DNA of 64,000 nt from contig JAEXEN010000018.1 of assembly GCA_023400985.1 (NCBI GenBank), positions 62,001 through 126,000 on the forward strand, given 5' to 3'. This document shows, in pieces, positions 25,657 through 34,456 of this stretch. The position numbers were made by a program, and so were the translations under genes. Each line of letters opens with the position of its first letter. The first letter of the stretch is position 1. The notes under the pieces are model-generated. The model ran no database searches. It saw nothing but the letters and a program-made list of their open reading frames with translations, and was not told the DNA's origin. This DNA is from Bacillota bacterium. Its GTDB lineage: Bacteria; Bacillota; Clostridia; Christensenellales; CAG-138.

Positions 25657-26538
25657 ATGAAACTTAAAAAAGTGCTGGCTGCAGTTACGGCGGTCATCGT
25701 CAGCGTCGGCATGTTTGCTTCCGCCGCATATGCACTCGAAACAGGGGAACAACGCGTTACGATAGGCGCAAACCTCGATGAGGCGCAGCGCGCGCAGATC
25801 TATAAGGATTTCGGCATCGAGCCCGGTACGGTCACGGAAATCATCGTGACCAACGAGAACGAGCGCGAATACCTTGAAGGTCTCGTTCCCGACGGCAAGA
25901 TCGGCAACGTCGCCCTTTCCTGCGTATACATCACCACGCTCGATGAAGGATCCGGCCTTAACATTTCCACCAACAATATCAATTGGTGCACGGCCGACAT
26001 GTATAAGAACGCACTCACGACCGCGGGTATTTCCGACGCAAAGGTCATGATCAGCGCCCCGTTCGCCGTATCGGGCACGGCAGCTCTTACGGGCATCTAT
26101 AAGGCTTACGAGGATATCACGGGCGAAACGCTCAGCGACCTCGCGAAGTCCGTAGGCGCCGAGGAGTTAATCACCACCGGCGAACTCGCCGAGTACATCG
26201 GCAGCGAAGACGCCACCGAGATCATCAACCAGCTCAAAGGCATCCTTGACCAGACCCAGAACATGACCGACGATGAAGTGCGCAGCGAGATCCGCCGTAT
26301 CGCGAAGGAATATAACGTTTCTATCACCGACGCGCAAGTAGATCAGCTTTTGAAGCTTTGCCGCTCGCTTGAAAAACTCGATGTAAACGAGCTCAAAGAA
26401 AAACTCCTTTCCCTCACGGAAACCGTGAAAAAGGCCAGTCAGGTGCAGGAATCCATCAACAATTTCACAACGGGCGTGAAGAATTTCTTTGCCTCCGTCG
26501 GCACTTTCTTCTCCAACCTGTTCGGTGGGAAGAAGTAA
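25657..26538 (+). CDS. DUF1002 family secreted protein
   Basis: 293 residues. Signal peptide (residues 1-25, cut after SAAYA) then a DUF1002 domain beginning TIGANLDEAQRAQIYKDFGI, with AKVMISAPFAVSGTAALTGI in the middle and a helical tail ending FFASVGTFFSNLFGGKK. Function of the family is not known; it is common in spore-forming and lactic bacteria. ATG 25657 is chosen over TTG 25645 because the latter overlaps the GGAGG site at 25640-25644. It is a single-gene unit with its own promoter and terminator. Confidence 0.88.
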   Translation: MKLKKVLAAVTAVIVSVGMFASAAYALETGEQRVTIGANLDEAQRAQIYKDFGIEPGTVTEIIVTNENEREYLEGLVPDGKIGNVALSCVYITTLDEGSGLNISTNNINWCTADMYKNALTTAGISDAKVMISAPFAVSGTAALTGIYKAYEDITGETLSDLAKSVGAEELITTGELAEYIGSEDATEIINQLKGILDQTQNMTDDEVRSEIRRIAKEYNVSITDAQVDQLLKLCRSLEKLDVNELKEKLLSLTETVKKASQVQESINNFTTGVKNFFASVGTFFSNLFGGKK

Positions 26539-26560
26539 GATCGATTCATAAACTATATGT

Positions 26561-26588
26561 AAAGGGTGCGGTATGCCGCACCCTTTAT
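26561..26588 (+). terminator. Terminator after the DUF1002 gene
   Basis: AAAGGGTGCGG pairs with CCGCACCCTTT around a short loop, followed by TTTATT. Confidence 0.75.
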
Positions 26589-26602
26589 TCATAGTAATAT
26601 GT

Positions 26603-26616
26603 CGAACAAATGGTTG
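26603..26616. promoter_or_regulatory. LexA-like box in front of the DNA glycosylase gene
   Basis: CGAACAAATGGTTG matches the Gram-positive LexA consensus CGAACRNRYGTTYG at 13 of 14 positions. It overlaps the -35 of the next promoter by 3 bases, exactly as the perfect box does at lexA (53976-53989), which argues against chance. Confidence 0.6.
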
Positions 26617-26643
26617 TGTTTTTACCTATGTTGGGAGTATACT
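26614..26643 (+). promoter_or_regulatory. Promoter of the DNA glycosylase gene
   Basis: TTGTGT (26614-26619), 18 bp spacer, TATACT (26638-26643). LexA bound at 26603-26616 would cover the -35. Confidence 0.55.
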
Positions 26644-26678
26644 AAAAGAAAATCTTACTGCATATCCAAGGGGAAAAC

Positions 26679-27851
26679 ATGAAGCTCACAAAAAAACAGG
26701 CGGCACGTTTTTTATTACACCGCCACGGTCTTTTAGGCGAGCCCGTCTACAGCGGCAAAGAGGGTGCGCTCGCCTTTATCCATGATATCGGCGGCGTACA
26801 GTTCGACCCCGTGGACGCCTGCGGCAAAAACGCCGAGCTCGTGCTGCACTCCCGCGTGAAGGGCTTTCAAAAAAAAGATCTCGACGAACTTTTATATACG
26901 GACAGGGTACTTGTAGACTATTGGGATAAATGCATGTGCATTTTGCCCGTTTCCGTATGGCCGTATCTAAATCGCATGCGGCGATCCTGCATGCAGGGCT
27001 ACTACTCGCGGCCCGAGGTAGCTGCGGGATATGCGCCGGTTTTTACCGCCATTCGGGAGCGCGGCGCGCTGTGCTCGGCGGACGTGGAGATACCGCAAAG
27101 CGTGGAATGGCCATGGGGCGTAACGGCGCTTTCGCGGGCAGCCATGGAATCGCTTTTCTACCGCGGCGAGCTCATTATCCACCACAAAAAAGGCGTCCGC
27201 AAGTATTACGACCTTCCGGAGCGTCACTTCGACCCGCTTCTGTTAAGCGCAGGCGATCCCAACCAAACGCTTGTCGATTATCATGCGTGGCATATCAAGC
27301 GCAGGATCGGCGCGGTAGGCCTACTATGGAACAAACCCTCCGACGCATTTTTAGGCATTCGCGAATTGAACGCGGAAAAACGAAACATTGCTTTTCAAGC
27401 GCTTGGGGCGGCAGGGGAGATATTCCCTGTCGAAATAGAGGGTATTTCCGCCGTTTTATACGCGCGAACAGAAGAGCTTCCCTCGCTCGAGACCGCCTTA
27501 AGCGACGCGCAATACCCCGAACGCATGGAGTTCATCGCACCGCTTGACAGCCTCCTCTGGGATAGGCGGCTCATTGAGGCTGTTTTCAGCTTCGATTACC
27601 GCTGGGAGATCTATACGCCCGAGGCAAAGCGCAAATATGGCTATTATGTGCTTCCGCTCTTGTTCGGCGAGGAATTCATCGGCCGCACAGAGGCCGTCAA
27701 CGATCGCAAGAACAAGCGTTTACTCGTAAAAAACGTCTGGCTCGAAAAGGGCAAGAAGCTTCCCAGATGCGCTTTCCGCGCATACATCAAAAATTTTGCG
27801 GCGTGGAACAACTGCAAAGAGATTGTATACGAACAGGGTAGCGGTTTATAA
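26679..27851 (+). CDS. Winged-helix DNA glycosylase, YcaQ/AlkZ-like (HTH_42)
   Basis: 390 residues, full length for the family. The three winged-helix repeats begin with TKKQAARFLLHRHGL; the catalytic-loop motif is visible as Gln41-Phe-Asp43 in IGGVQFDPVD, the Q-x-D form of YcaQ (AlkX) type enzymes. Conserved ALSRAAMESLFYRGELIIHHKKG and FIAPLDSLLWDR are present. Relatives unhook interstrand crosslinks and remove bulky N-alkyl purines. The LexA-like box upstream suggests damage induction, which suits that role. Substrate range is inferred. Confidence 0.85.
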   Translation: MKLTKKQAARFLLHRHGLLGEPVYSGKEGALAFIHDIGGVQFDPVDACGKNAELVLHSRVKGFQKKDLDELLYTDRVLVDYWDKCMCILPVSVWPYLNRMRRSCMQGYYSRPEVAAGYAPVFTAIRERGALCSADVEIPQSVEWPWGVTALSRAAMESLFYRGELIIHHKKGVRKYYDLPERHFDPLLLSAGDPNQTLVDYHAWHIKRRIGAVGLLWNKPSDAFLGIRELNAEKRNIAFQALGAAGEIFPVEIEGISAVLYARTEELPSLETALSDAQYPERMEFIAPLDSLLWDRRLIEAVFSFDYRWEIYTPEAKRKYGYYVLPLLFGEEFIGRTEAVNDRKNKRLLVKNVWLEKGKKLPRCAFRAYIKNFAAWNNCKEIVYEQGSGL

Positions 27852-27852
27852 T
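27823..27852 (+). promoter_or_regulatory. Promoter of the lipoprotein gene
   Basis: TTGTAT (27823-27828), 18 bp spacer, TATAAT (27847-27852), at the very end of the glycosylase gene. Confidence 0.5.
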
Positions 27853-27898
27853 GGAAACGAAATAACATATTATGCTAACGTAAGGGGAGGATATCGGT

Positions 27899-28447
27899 AT
27901 GGTGCGAAACAGACGTTTCTTCTATGTTGTTTTATCCTTGCTGTTGGCATGCTTCTTCCTGAGCGGCTGTGCTGTCCGCGGGCCGCAGACCGGCGACGTC
28001 AAAGAAGACTTTCTGACGGTCTACGGCACCTACAATTATGAAGGGCGCTATGAAGTTTTTCGGGAAAACCTTGAAAATGCGTCGGAAGATACGACCCGTA
28101 AGAAGCTTACGGCCGCGATGGACGAATACTATGCCTGCCTGCGTGATTATGTGAGCGAGGATCTTTATCAAAACATGTGCGCAGACAGAGCGATTTACAA
28201 ATATGAGGAATATGCCGACGAGAACGGGTACAGCTACCGCACGGACGGATTCGAGTTTACGGAATACGCAAAAAACGGCGACGAGACCACATACAGCTTC
28301 GTTGCGCATCTGATTCTCACCGACGCTGACGGCCTCGAGGAACGCGGAACAGTTCAGGGACAGATCACCGTGCAGGAAAAGGATAGGGGAGCCTGCGTTG
28401 CGAACTTCTATCTGTCGTCGATCGGCTTCGTGCCCGATAAAGCATAA
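27899..28447 (+). CDS. Hypothetical lipoprotein
   Basis: 182 residues. A signal peptide ends at lipobox LSGC (Cys24), so the mature protein is membrane-anchored outside the cell. The mature part is acidic and rich in Tyr and Glu (DFLTVYGTYNYEGRYEVF; YKYEEYADENGYSY) with no motif I recognise; secondary structure looks alpha then beta. Ribosome site GGGGAGG precedes ATG 27899. Single gene with its own promoter and terminator. Confidence 0.8.
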   Translation: MVRNRRFFYVVLSLLLACFFLSGCAVRGPQTGDVKEDFLTVYGTYNYEGRYEVFRENLENASEDTTRKKLTAAMDEYYACLRDYVSEDLYQNMCADRAIYKYEEYADENGYSYRTDGFEFTEYAKNGDETTYSFVAHLILTDADGLEERGTVQGQITVQEKDRGACVANFYLSSIGFVPDKA

Positions 28448-28456
28448 CACACATGT

Positions 28457-28485
28457 AAAAGGGGCTGCGCTGCAGCCCCTTTTTT
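28457..28485. terminator. Bidirectional terminator between converging genes
   Basis: AAAAGGGGCTGC, 3 nt loop, GCAGCCCCTTTTTT. Symmetric A/T tracts let it end the lipoprotein transcript and the long minus-strand nucleoside operon. Confidence 0.85.
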
Positions 28486-28496
28486 GTATATATCGT

Positions 28497-28913
28497 TTAT
28501 TTCTTGTTTCCCATCAACAGCATTTCCACGCGCTCACCGACCTGCGAAAACGGGCAGGAAAACCGTTCCAGAACGGGATGGTGGTAAAATACGCAGGTGT
28601 CCTTGCCGTACAGGAACTCCTTACCGGTCTCCGACCAGACGATGATGCGCTTGTTGGAACGGGAGGCGAGGGCAAGGCCAAGCTCTGTATGCGTGCCGCA
28701 TCCGCCGGGTAAAAGCACCACCACAAGCTCCGCGTCGCAAACGGCGCGGACCTCATTGAGCGATACCGCAGTAAGCACTTCCTCACCGCTTTCGCGCACG
28801 TCGCCGTGCAAGGTCCAGTCATACGTGACCGAATGGCCGATTTGGGATAGATGGTCGATTAATTTTTTTGCGAGCTCCTTGTTTCCAAGCCCACTTGCCA
28901 CATAAAATCTCAT
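28497..28913 (-). CDS. Nucleoside 2-deoxyribosyltransferase-like protein
   Basis: 138 residues. Start MRFYVASGLGNKELAKKL, a middle CDAELVVVLLPGG and the segment GTHTELGLALASRSNKRIIVW follow the pattern of the nucleoside deoxyribosyltransferase/deoxynucleoside-monophosphate N-hydrolase fold, in which the Glu of ELG is the nucleophile. ATG 28913 is chosen over longer starts because AGAGGG precedes it and it overlaps the tdk stop by 4 bp. Being last in an operon of nucleoside import and thymidine kinase supports a role in nucleobase exchange or glycosidic cleavage of deoxynucleosides. Confidence 0.72.
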   Translation of the reverse strand: MRFYVASGLGNKELAKKLIDHLSQIGHSVTYDWTLHGDVRESGEEVLTAVSLNEVRAVCDAELVVVLLPGGCGTHTELGLALASRSNKRIIVWSETGKEFLYGKDTCVFYHHPVLERFSCPFSQVGERVEMLLMGNKK

Positions 28914-29494
28914 AATGTTTTCCCTCTGAACGCGGGGCCGGGGTCCCCTTCGCGCCAATGTTTTCTGCAAAGCCCCACATATTTATCGCCCGCGCCCAGA
29001 ACCACCTGTTCACCGACCTTTGTTATACCGCCCTTGCCGTCGAGCCGCGCGTTGCAGGTAGCCTTTTTACCGCACCAGCAGATGGTCTTCACTTCTTCTA
29101 TGGTATCCGCCCATGCCATAAGCCAATGGCTTCCGGAAAAAAAGTTGCCCTGAAAATCGGCCCGCAGCCCATAGCAGATGACGGGTACATTGTAATCATC
29201 CACAAGCTCTACGAGGAGCTCAACGTCCGATTTGGAAAGGAACTGCGCTTCGTCCACGATGATGCAGTCGTACGCTTTGCGCTTGACCGCATCAATATCC
29301 ATTTCGTGGAAAAGCACGCACTCGTCATTCAACCCGCTTCGCGACCTCATGGTATGTACGCCGTCACGCGTATCGATAGCGGGCTTTACAAGAAGCGCCC
29401 TTTGGCCCTGCTCGCCATAGTTGTACTTCACCATGATGGCGTTTGCGGTTTTGCTGGAGCTCATAGCTCCGTAACGGAAATACAGTTTTGCCAT
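28910..29494 (-). CDS. tdk: Thymidine kinase
   Basis: 194 residues, type II bacterial thymidine kinase. P-loop YGAMSSSKT, Walker B IIVDEAQFL, the lasso region GLRADFQGNFF and four zinc cysteines (CWCGKKATC and LCRKHW) are present. Produces dTMP from thymidine and ATP. Encoded 12 bp after the ABC permease of a nucleoside transporter, so imported thymidine can be trapped by phosphorylation. Confidence 0.94.
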   Translation of the reverse strand: MAKLYFRYGAMSSSKTANAIMVKYNYGEQGQRALLVKPAIDTRDGVHTMRSRSGLNDECVLFHEMDIDAVKRKAYDCIIVDEAQFLSKSDVELLVELVDDYNVPVICYGLRADFQGNFFSGSHWLMAWADTIEEVKTICWCGKKATCNARLDGKGGITKVGEQVVLGAGDKYVGLCRKHWREGDPGPAFRGKTL

Positions 29495-29506
29495 AGTATA
29501 ATAACC

Positions 29507-30493
29507 TTACCGCTGCCCCTTATCGTATGGGATGCCCTCTGCCTTCGGCGCTCGGGATTTTTTGGAAGTAAGCACGAGTACGACCATTGTCACAAGGTAG
29601 GGGAGCATAAGGTAGATGTACTCGCTGGAATTCACATTGGAGAAATTTGGCAGGAAGGGGATACTGGCGCTGTAGGAACCGATGATCTTGAACAGCGCAA
29701 AGAACAGCGACGCGCCTAAGATATTGAGCGGTTTCCAGTTGCCAAATATCATCACCGCCAAGGCCAAAAAGCCGTAACCGGCAACGGTGGACTGGAATCC
29801 GGCGCCGGCCGCCATCGTGTAAGCAAACCCGCCGATACCTCCGAGGATACCCGAAATGAATACGCCCGCATAACGCATTTTATAGACGTTGATGCCCACG
29901 GAATCAGCCGCTTGCGGGTGCTCGCCGCAACTTCTCAGGCGCAGACCGAACTGGGTCTTATAGAGCACCACGATCGCCGCAGTCAGGAGAAGGATCGCGA
30001 TAGGCGTGGTGAGATAGAAGCTTTTGAACACCAAATTCTGCCAAAAGCTATCCTGTACCACAATGCCGAAATTCGATTGCGTGATACGCACCCAACTCGG
30101 GATCAGGATAGTGGTCTGTCCCTGACCCTGGACTGCCCAGGATACGGTGATGGCGAGCGCCGGCGCCAACATATTGAGCGCAGTGCCGCCGATGGTTTGA
30201 TCCGCTTTAAGATTGATGGAGGCGAAAGCTAAAAGCAACGAAAAGATCGCACCCGAGAAGGCGGCAACCAAAACGGCAAGGAACACGCCAAGCATTGGGT
30301 TAGCTACACCCCAACCGGCGGCATCCAGCGCGCGCAGGAAGAGGCAGCTGAACAGCGCGCCCACCACCATAATTCCCTCAAGGGCGATGTTGATAACACC
30401 GCTTCGCTCGGAAAACATACCGCCCAACGCCACCAGAAGCAGCGGAATGGCAAATGCAACTGTCGCACTTAAAATATCGGCCAAAACACTCAT
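29507..30493 (-). CDS. Nucleoside ABC transporter permease (second subunit)
   Basis: 328 residues with about nine membrane helices and the family start AFAIPLLLVALGGMFSERSGVINIALEGIM typical of permeases paired with BMP-type lipoproteins (NupQ of Bacillus, YufQ). The EAA-like cytoplasmic segment LRLRSCGEHPQAADSVGINVYKMRY is present. Overlaps the first permease by 4 bp. Confidence 0.9.
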   Translation of the reverse strand: MSVLADILSATVAFAIPLLLVALGGMFSERSGVINIALEGIMVVGALFSCLFLRALDAAGWGVANPMLGVFLAVLVAAFSGAIFSLLLAFASINLKADQTIGGTALNMLAPALAITVSWAVQGQGQTTILIPSWVRITQSNFGIVVQDSFWQNLVFKSFYLTTPIAILLLTAAIVVLYKTQFGLRLRSCGEHPQAADSVGINVYKMRYAGVFISGILGGIGGFAYTMAAGAGFQSTVAGYGFLALAVMIFGNWKPLNILGASLFFALFKIIGSYSASIPFLPNFSNVNSSEYIYLMLPYLVTMVVLVLTSKKSRAPKAEGIPYDKGQR

Positions 30494-31635
30494 GCTTGCT
30501 TCTCCTCCTTCATAGCTGACTCCGCGGCGCCATCGGTCATGTCGGATGCGTCTTTCGACTTGATTACCCTTGCGATCAGGTTTCGCATCAGAAGCGCAAA
30601 AGCCGCCAGATAGATAATTGCCGAGATAATGATATCGATGATCTCCTTTACAAATTCGGGCTGCATGGCGTCGCCGCCCACCTGTATATAGGAAATGAAC
30701 AATGCGCTGAAAATGGTGCCCAATGGGTGAGAGGATGCCAAAAGCGCTGTAGGTATACCGTTAAAGCCCATAGCGAGCAGCGATTTTACCAGCGTATACT
30801 GCGCCGTACCGCTCAAATAGTAAATACCGCCGCCGATGCCGGAAAGCGCGCCTGCAATCACCATAGAAAGCACGATGTTACGTTTGGCATTGATGCCGGC
30901 ATATACGCTCGCGTTGCGGTTGTAACCGCAGGCTTTGAGCTCATAGCCAAAAGTAGTTTTGGAAAGGATAATCCAAATAATGATCGCAAAAAGGATGGCA
31001 AAAAATATGCCGATGTTCATGTAGTTGGAGTGCATCAATTCATCGAGCCCCGCCTTGGGTATCATGCCACCGGGGTTCACGGTCGCGATCGGCGCGGTAC
31101 GGTCCTTGTTCGAGAAACCCCAAAAATCAGCCAGCATCATAGGCATGTTGTTGATGGACAGGTTTACTGCAAAAAGGCCGACCCAGTTAAACATAATAGA
31201 GGTAATGACCTCGTTCACGTTAAATCGCGCTTTAAAGATACCCGGGATGGCCCCCCACACGGCACCGCCGATCATAGCGGCCAGAAGCCCCACATACCAT
31301 GGAAGTTTGAACTGAATCACAGCCACTAGCGCACAAAAACTGCCAATCGTATACTGGCCGGTCGCGCCGATATTAAAAAGGCCCGTTTTGAATGCGAACC
31401 CAACTGAAAGGCCCGTGAAAATGAGCGGCGCGCTCTGGTAAAGCACCTTCGCCAGCTTATCGAGCGAACCGAGGCCTGCTGTGAGTATCTTCCCGAAGCC
31501 GTTCATAGCATATGGAGCATTGAAAGCGAGCAAGAGGATAAGTCCCACGATCAAGCCCACGATAACGGAGGCGATGGACGCTAAACAGCTTGTAAAGCCC
31601 GGGCTGTGGATTAAACGCTCAAGCTTATGTTTCAT
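30490..31635 (-). CDS. Nucleoside ABC transporter permease (first subunit)
   Basis: 381 residues. Start KLERLIHSPGFTSCLASIASVIVG and the loop FGYELKACGYNRNASVYAGINAKRN match the NupP/YufP group. About ten membrane helices. Overlaps the ATPase gene by 4 bp and the second permease by 4 bp, so the three are translated as a block. Confidence 0.9.
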   Translation of the reverse strand: MKHKLERLIHSPGFTSCLASIASVIVGLIVGLILLLAFNAPYAMNGFGKILTAGLGSLDKLAKVLYQSAPLIFTGLSVGFAFKTGLFNIGATGQYTIGSFCALVAVIQFKLPWYVGLLAAMIGGAVWGAIPGIFKARFNVNEVITSIMFNWVGLFAVNLSINNMPMMLADFWGFSNKDRTAPIATVNPGGMIPKAGLDELMHSNYMNIGIFFAILFAIIIWIILSKTTFGYELKACGYNRNASVYAGINAKRNIVLSMVIAGALSGIGGGIYYLSGTAQYTLVKSLLAMGFNGIPTALLASSHPLGTIFSALFISYIQVGGDAMQPEFVKEIIDIIISAIIYLAAFALLMRNLIARVIKSKDASDMTDGAAESAMKEEKQA

Positions 31636-33170
31636 GCGATCTCCTCCTTGGTCTGCCGCTTGGCCCCCGCCATGTAAAGGCCGAGTTCCTCCACGGTCGT
31701 CTTTTTGGGGTCAAATTCTCCCACAATCTCACCCTCATACATAACAAGGATGCGGTCGCTCACGTTCATCACCTCGTCGAGTTCCAGAGAAACCAGAAGT
31801 ACGGCTTTCCCCTCGTCGCGCTCGGCTACGAGCTGTTTGTGGATGTATTCGATGGCGCCTACATCAAGGCCGCGGGTGGGCTGTACGGATACGAGAAGCT
31901 CGGGAGCTTTGTCGATCTCGCGGGCGACGATAGCCTTTTGCTGGTTTCCGCCCGACATGCTACGCGCTTTCGTCACGGGGCCTTGACCGGAGCGGATATC
32001 GTATTGATTGATGAGGTGTTTCGCATAGCTTCGGACCTCATCTTTTTTAATAAAGCCGTTATGCTGGAACCTTGGCTGCCAATACCTCTGAAGCACGAGG
32101 TTTTCCTCAAGCGAATAGTCGAGCACGAGCCCGTATTTATGTCTGTCCTCCGGAATATGGCTCATGCCAAGCTTACTGCGTTCCCGAATGGAAGCGGAGG
32201 TGATATCTGTGCCACAAAGCATGATGCGACCCGCGCTCATCTTTTCAAGACCGGTCAGCGCGGCGACAAACTCGCTTTGCCCGTTGCCCTCAATGCCCGC
32301 CAGGCATACGATCTCGCCGCGGCGGACTTGCATTGAAACGTTCTTCACGGCGTTATTTTTATGGAGCTTGCTGGAAACGGTGAGATTCTTCACATCGAGC
32401 ACCGCTTCACCGGGCTGGATCGAAGCCTTTTCTACCTCGAAGCTGACGGATCTACCCACCATCATTCGGGAAAGCTCCTCCTTGTCGGTATCCTTGATGT
32501 CTACCGTGCCGACGCATTTGCCCTTTCTTAAAACCGTGCAGCGGTCCGCTACAGCCATGATTTCGTTGAGCTTATGCGTGATGAAGAGGATGGATTTTCC
32601 CTCCTCGGTAAAGGCGCGCATGATGGCCATCAATTCCTCGATCTCCTGCGGGGTCAAGACGGCAGTAGGTTCGTCAAAAATAAGGATATCGTTATCGCGA
32701 TAAAGCATTTTTAGAATCTCTACCCTCTGCTGCATACCTACGGAGATATCTTCAATGAGCGCGTCCGGGTCCACCTTGAGGCCGTATTTATCCGAAAGAG
32801 CCATCACTTTGGAGCGGGCTTCCTTTTTTTGCAGGAAACCAAGTTTGTTGGGCTCCACGCCTAAAATGATATTGTCGAGCACCGTGAACACTTCAACGAG
32901 CTTAAAATGCTGGTGCACCATGCCGATGTGGAGCGCGTTGGCGTCGTTCGGGTTTTTGATATGTACGACCTCGCCGTTTTTCTTGATAACGCCCTTTTCC
33001 GGCTGGTACAGCCCGAACAGCACGCTCATCAGCGTGCTTTTCCCCGCACCGTTTTCCCCCAAAAGCGCGTGAACCTCGCCCTGCCTGAGCCGCAAGGTGA
33101 TGTCATCGTTTGCCTTGATGCCGGGAAATTCCTTGGTGATGTTCAACATCTCGATAACATATTCGCTCAT
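31632..33170 (-). CDS. Nucleoside ABC transporter, double ATP-binding protein
   Basis: 512 residues, two fused ATPase domains as in sugar (RbsA) and nucleoside (NupO) importers. Domain 1: Walker A GENGAGKST, signature SVGMQQRVEI, Walker B ILIFDEPTAVL. Domain 2: degenerate Walker A GIEGNGQSE, signature SGGNQQKAI and VSVQPTRGLDVGA, so only the first site is expected to hydrolyse ATP. ATG 33170 is preferred (GAGGGG 7 bp upstream) over an open extension to 33197. Confidence 0.93.
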   Translation of the reverse strand: MSEYVIEMLNITKEFPGIKANDDITLRLRQGEVHALLGENGAGKSTLMSVLFGLYQPEKGVIKKNGEVVHIKNPNDANALHIGMVHQHFKLVEVFTVLDNIILGVEPNKLGFLQKKEARSKVMALSDKYGLKVDPDALIEDISVGMQQRVEILKMLYRDNDILIFDEPTAVLTPQEIEELMAIMRAFTEEGKSILFITHKLNEIMAVADRCTVLRKGKCVGTVDIKDTDKEELSRMMVGRSVSFEVEKASIQPGEAVLDVKNLTVSSKLHKNNAVKNVSMQVRRGEIVCLAGIEGNGQSEFVAALTGLEKMSAGRIMLCGTDITSASIRERSKLGMSHIPEDRHKYGLVLDYSLEENLVLQRYWQPRFQHNGFIKKDEVRSYAKHLINQYDIRSGQGPVTKARSMSGGNQQKAIVAREIDKAPELLVSVQPTRGLDVGAIEYIHKQLVAERDEGKAVLLVSLELDEVMNVSDRILVMYEGEIVGEFDPKKTTVEELGLYMAGAKRQTKEEIA

Positions 33171-33263
33171 GTTTGATCCCCTCAGGAGGTCGGGCAAACG
33201 CCCGACATAAGTTTATGTATAGAAAGAAATAATTGCGTGATTGTGATCGGCAGGAATTTTGAA

Positions 33264-33291
33264 ATGGGGCTGGGCCTTGGCCCAGCCCCAT
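33264..33291 (-). terminator. Strong stem-loop between the binding-protein gene and the ATPase gene
   Basis: A perfect 13 bp inverted repeat (arms 33264-33276 and 33279-33291, core GGGGCTGGGCC) without a proper T tract. Such hairpins after solute-binding-protein genes typically protect the upstream mRNA end and cause partial termination, giving more binding protein than transporter. Confidence 0.65.
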
Positions 33292-33318
33292 CTTAGGTTT
33301 CTTAAGTTTGTTTAGGCT

Positions 33319-34377
33319 TTAACCCTGATAGTCCACGGCGATCTCCACGGTGGGCTCAACATCGATGGCGTTGGAGACGACGATCTCACCGGACTTCACC
33401 TTGGCATAGAGAGCATCATATTCGGCAACGGTGAAGGTGCTCAAGCGCCAGGAATCCGTAGCGGTGGGCAGACCTACGCAGTCATTTGATACGCCATATA
33501 CGATCTGCTGACCGGCGAATTCGGCAGGCCATACGAGGTTGTTCTTGTAGAGCGCATCAAGAGACAGCTGGACGGAGGGGGCGAGCGCTTTCATGGCGGA
33601 GGTGATAATAAGCTCGGACTCGGCGGATTGATCACTGTCAACACCGATGACCTTGCCGTTAGCTTCCTGTGCCGCACCGATAGCGGAGAGGTAGATGCCG
33701 CCGCCGCAAGCAAACACGACTTCCGTGCCTTCGGTATACCAGCCGCTCATCTTGGTCTTGATGTCATCGCCGGGGGCGAAGGAGCCGCAGTACCAGTACT
33801 TGATCTGTACGTCGTTTACAACGCCTAGTTCCTTTGCAGCTTCATTTGCACCCTGAACGAAGCCGTAACCGTAACGCTGCACGGCCGGAACAGCCATACC
33901 GCCCAAGAAACCAAGCTTCCTGTAGCCATCCTTGACGGCGGCGTAACCGGCAAAATAACCGGCCTGTTCTTCCTGATAGGTAACGAGATTGGTGTTGGCG
34001 GCGGGGGTCATATCACCGGTGCTGACATCCAGCGCAAGGAACATAACATCGGGATACTCTGCCTGTACGGTGGTGACGGCGCCGGCAAACATGAAGCCCG
34101 GGCATACGACCACTTTTGCGCCCTTATCGATAGCACCCTTGATGGTCTCGACACGGGCCTCGTCGCTGTCCTCGGAAGGACGGTAATAATTGAAGGTTTT
34201 CCCATTCGCTTCGGCATAGGCTTTCACGCCTTCCCATGCGCCCTGATTGAAGGACTTGTCGTCGATGTTGCCGACATCGGTGACAAGCGCGATCTCATAG
34301 GTTTCCGCAGGGGCACAAGCGGCAGCTGCACCCAGCACGAATACGAGCGCCAGCAACATTGCGGCTAGCTTTTTCAT
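33319..34377 (-). CDS. BMP family nucleoside-binding lipoprotein
   Basis: 352 residues. Signal peptide with likely lipidated Cys21 (GAAAAC), then EIALVTDVGNIDDKSFNQGAWEG, the hallmark of the basic membrane protein family, whose members bind purine or pyrimidine nucleosides (e.g. PnrA). It is the first gene of the import operon and delivers substrate to the two permeases. The downstream thymidine kinase favours nucleosides including thymidine. AGGAGG lies 6 bp before the ATG. Confidence 0.93.
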   Translation of the reverse strand: MKKLAAMLLALVFVLGAAAACAPAETYEIALVTDVGNIDDKSFNQGAWEGVKAYAEANGKTFNYYRPSEDSDEARVETIKGAIDKGAKVVVCPGFMFAGAVTTVQAEYPDVMFLALDVSTGDMTPAANTNLVTYQEEQAGYFAGYAAVKDGYRKLGFLGGMAVPAVQRYGYGFVQGANEAAKELGVVNDVQIKYWYCGSFAPGDDIKTKMSGWYTEGTEVVFACGGGIYLSAIGAAQEANGKVIGVDSDQSAESELIITSAMKALAPSVQLSLDALYKNNLVWPAEFAGQQIVYGVSNDCVGLPTATDSWRLSTFTVAEYDALYAKVKSGEIVVSNAIDVEPTVEIAVDYQG

Positions 34378-34427
34378 TGGATTTCCTCCTAAGTTATGTT
34401 TTGCCGTGCTTTAGCACGACCAATGTT

Positions 34428-34456
34428 ATTTTATCAGATGTCTATGATTTTTGAAA
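34428..34456 (-). promoter_or_regulatory. Promoter of the nucleoside operon
   Basis: Minus strand: TTTCAA (34456-34451), 17 bp, TAAAAT (34433-34428). The -35 lies inside the inverted repeat at 34447-34471. The 5' leader then has a small perfect palindrome CGTGCTTTAGCACG at 34405-34418; no riboswitch fold is apparent. Confidence 0.45.

Noticed and set aside
34378..34446. Riboswitch in the leader of the nucleoside operon
   Set aside because: The leader between the predicted promoter and the start codon is short and contains only one small hairpin; no purine riboswitch core is visible.
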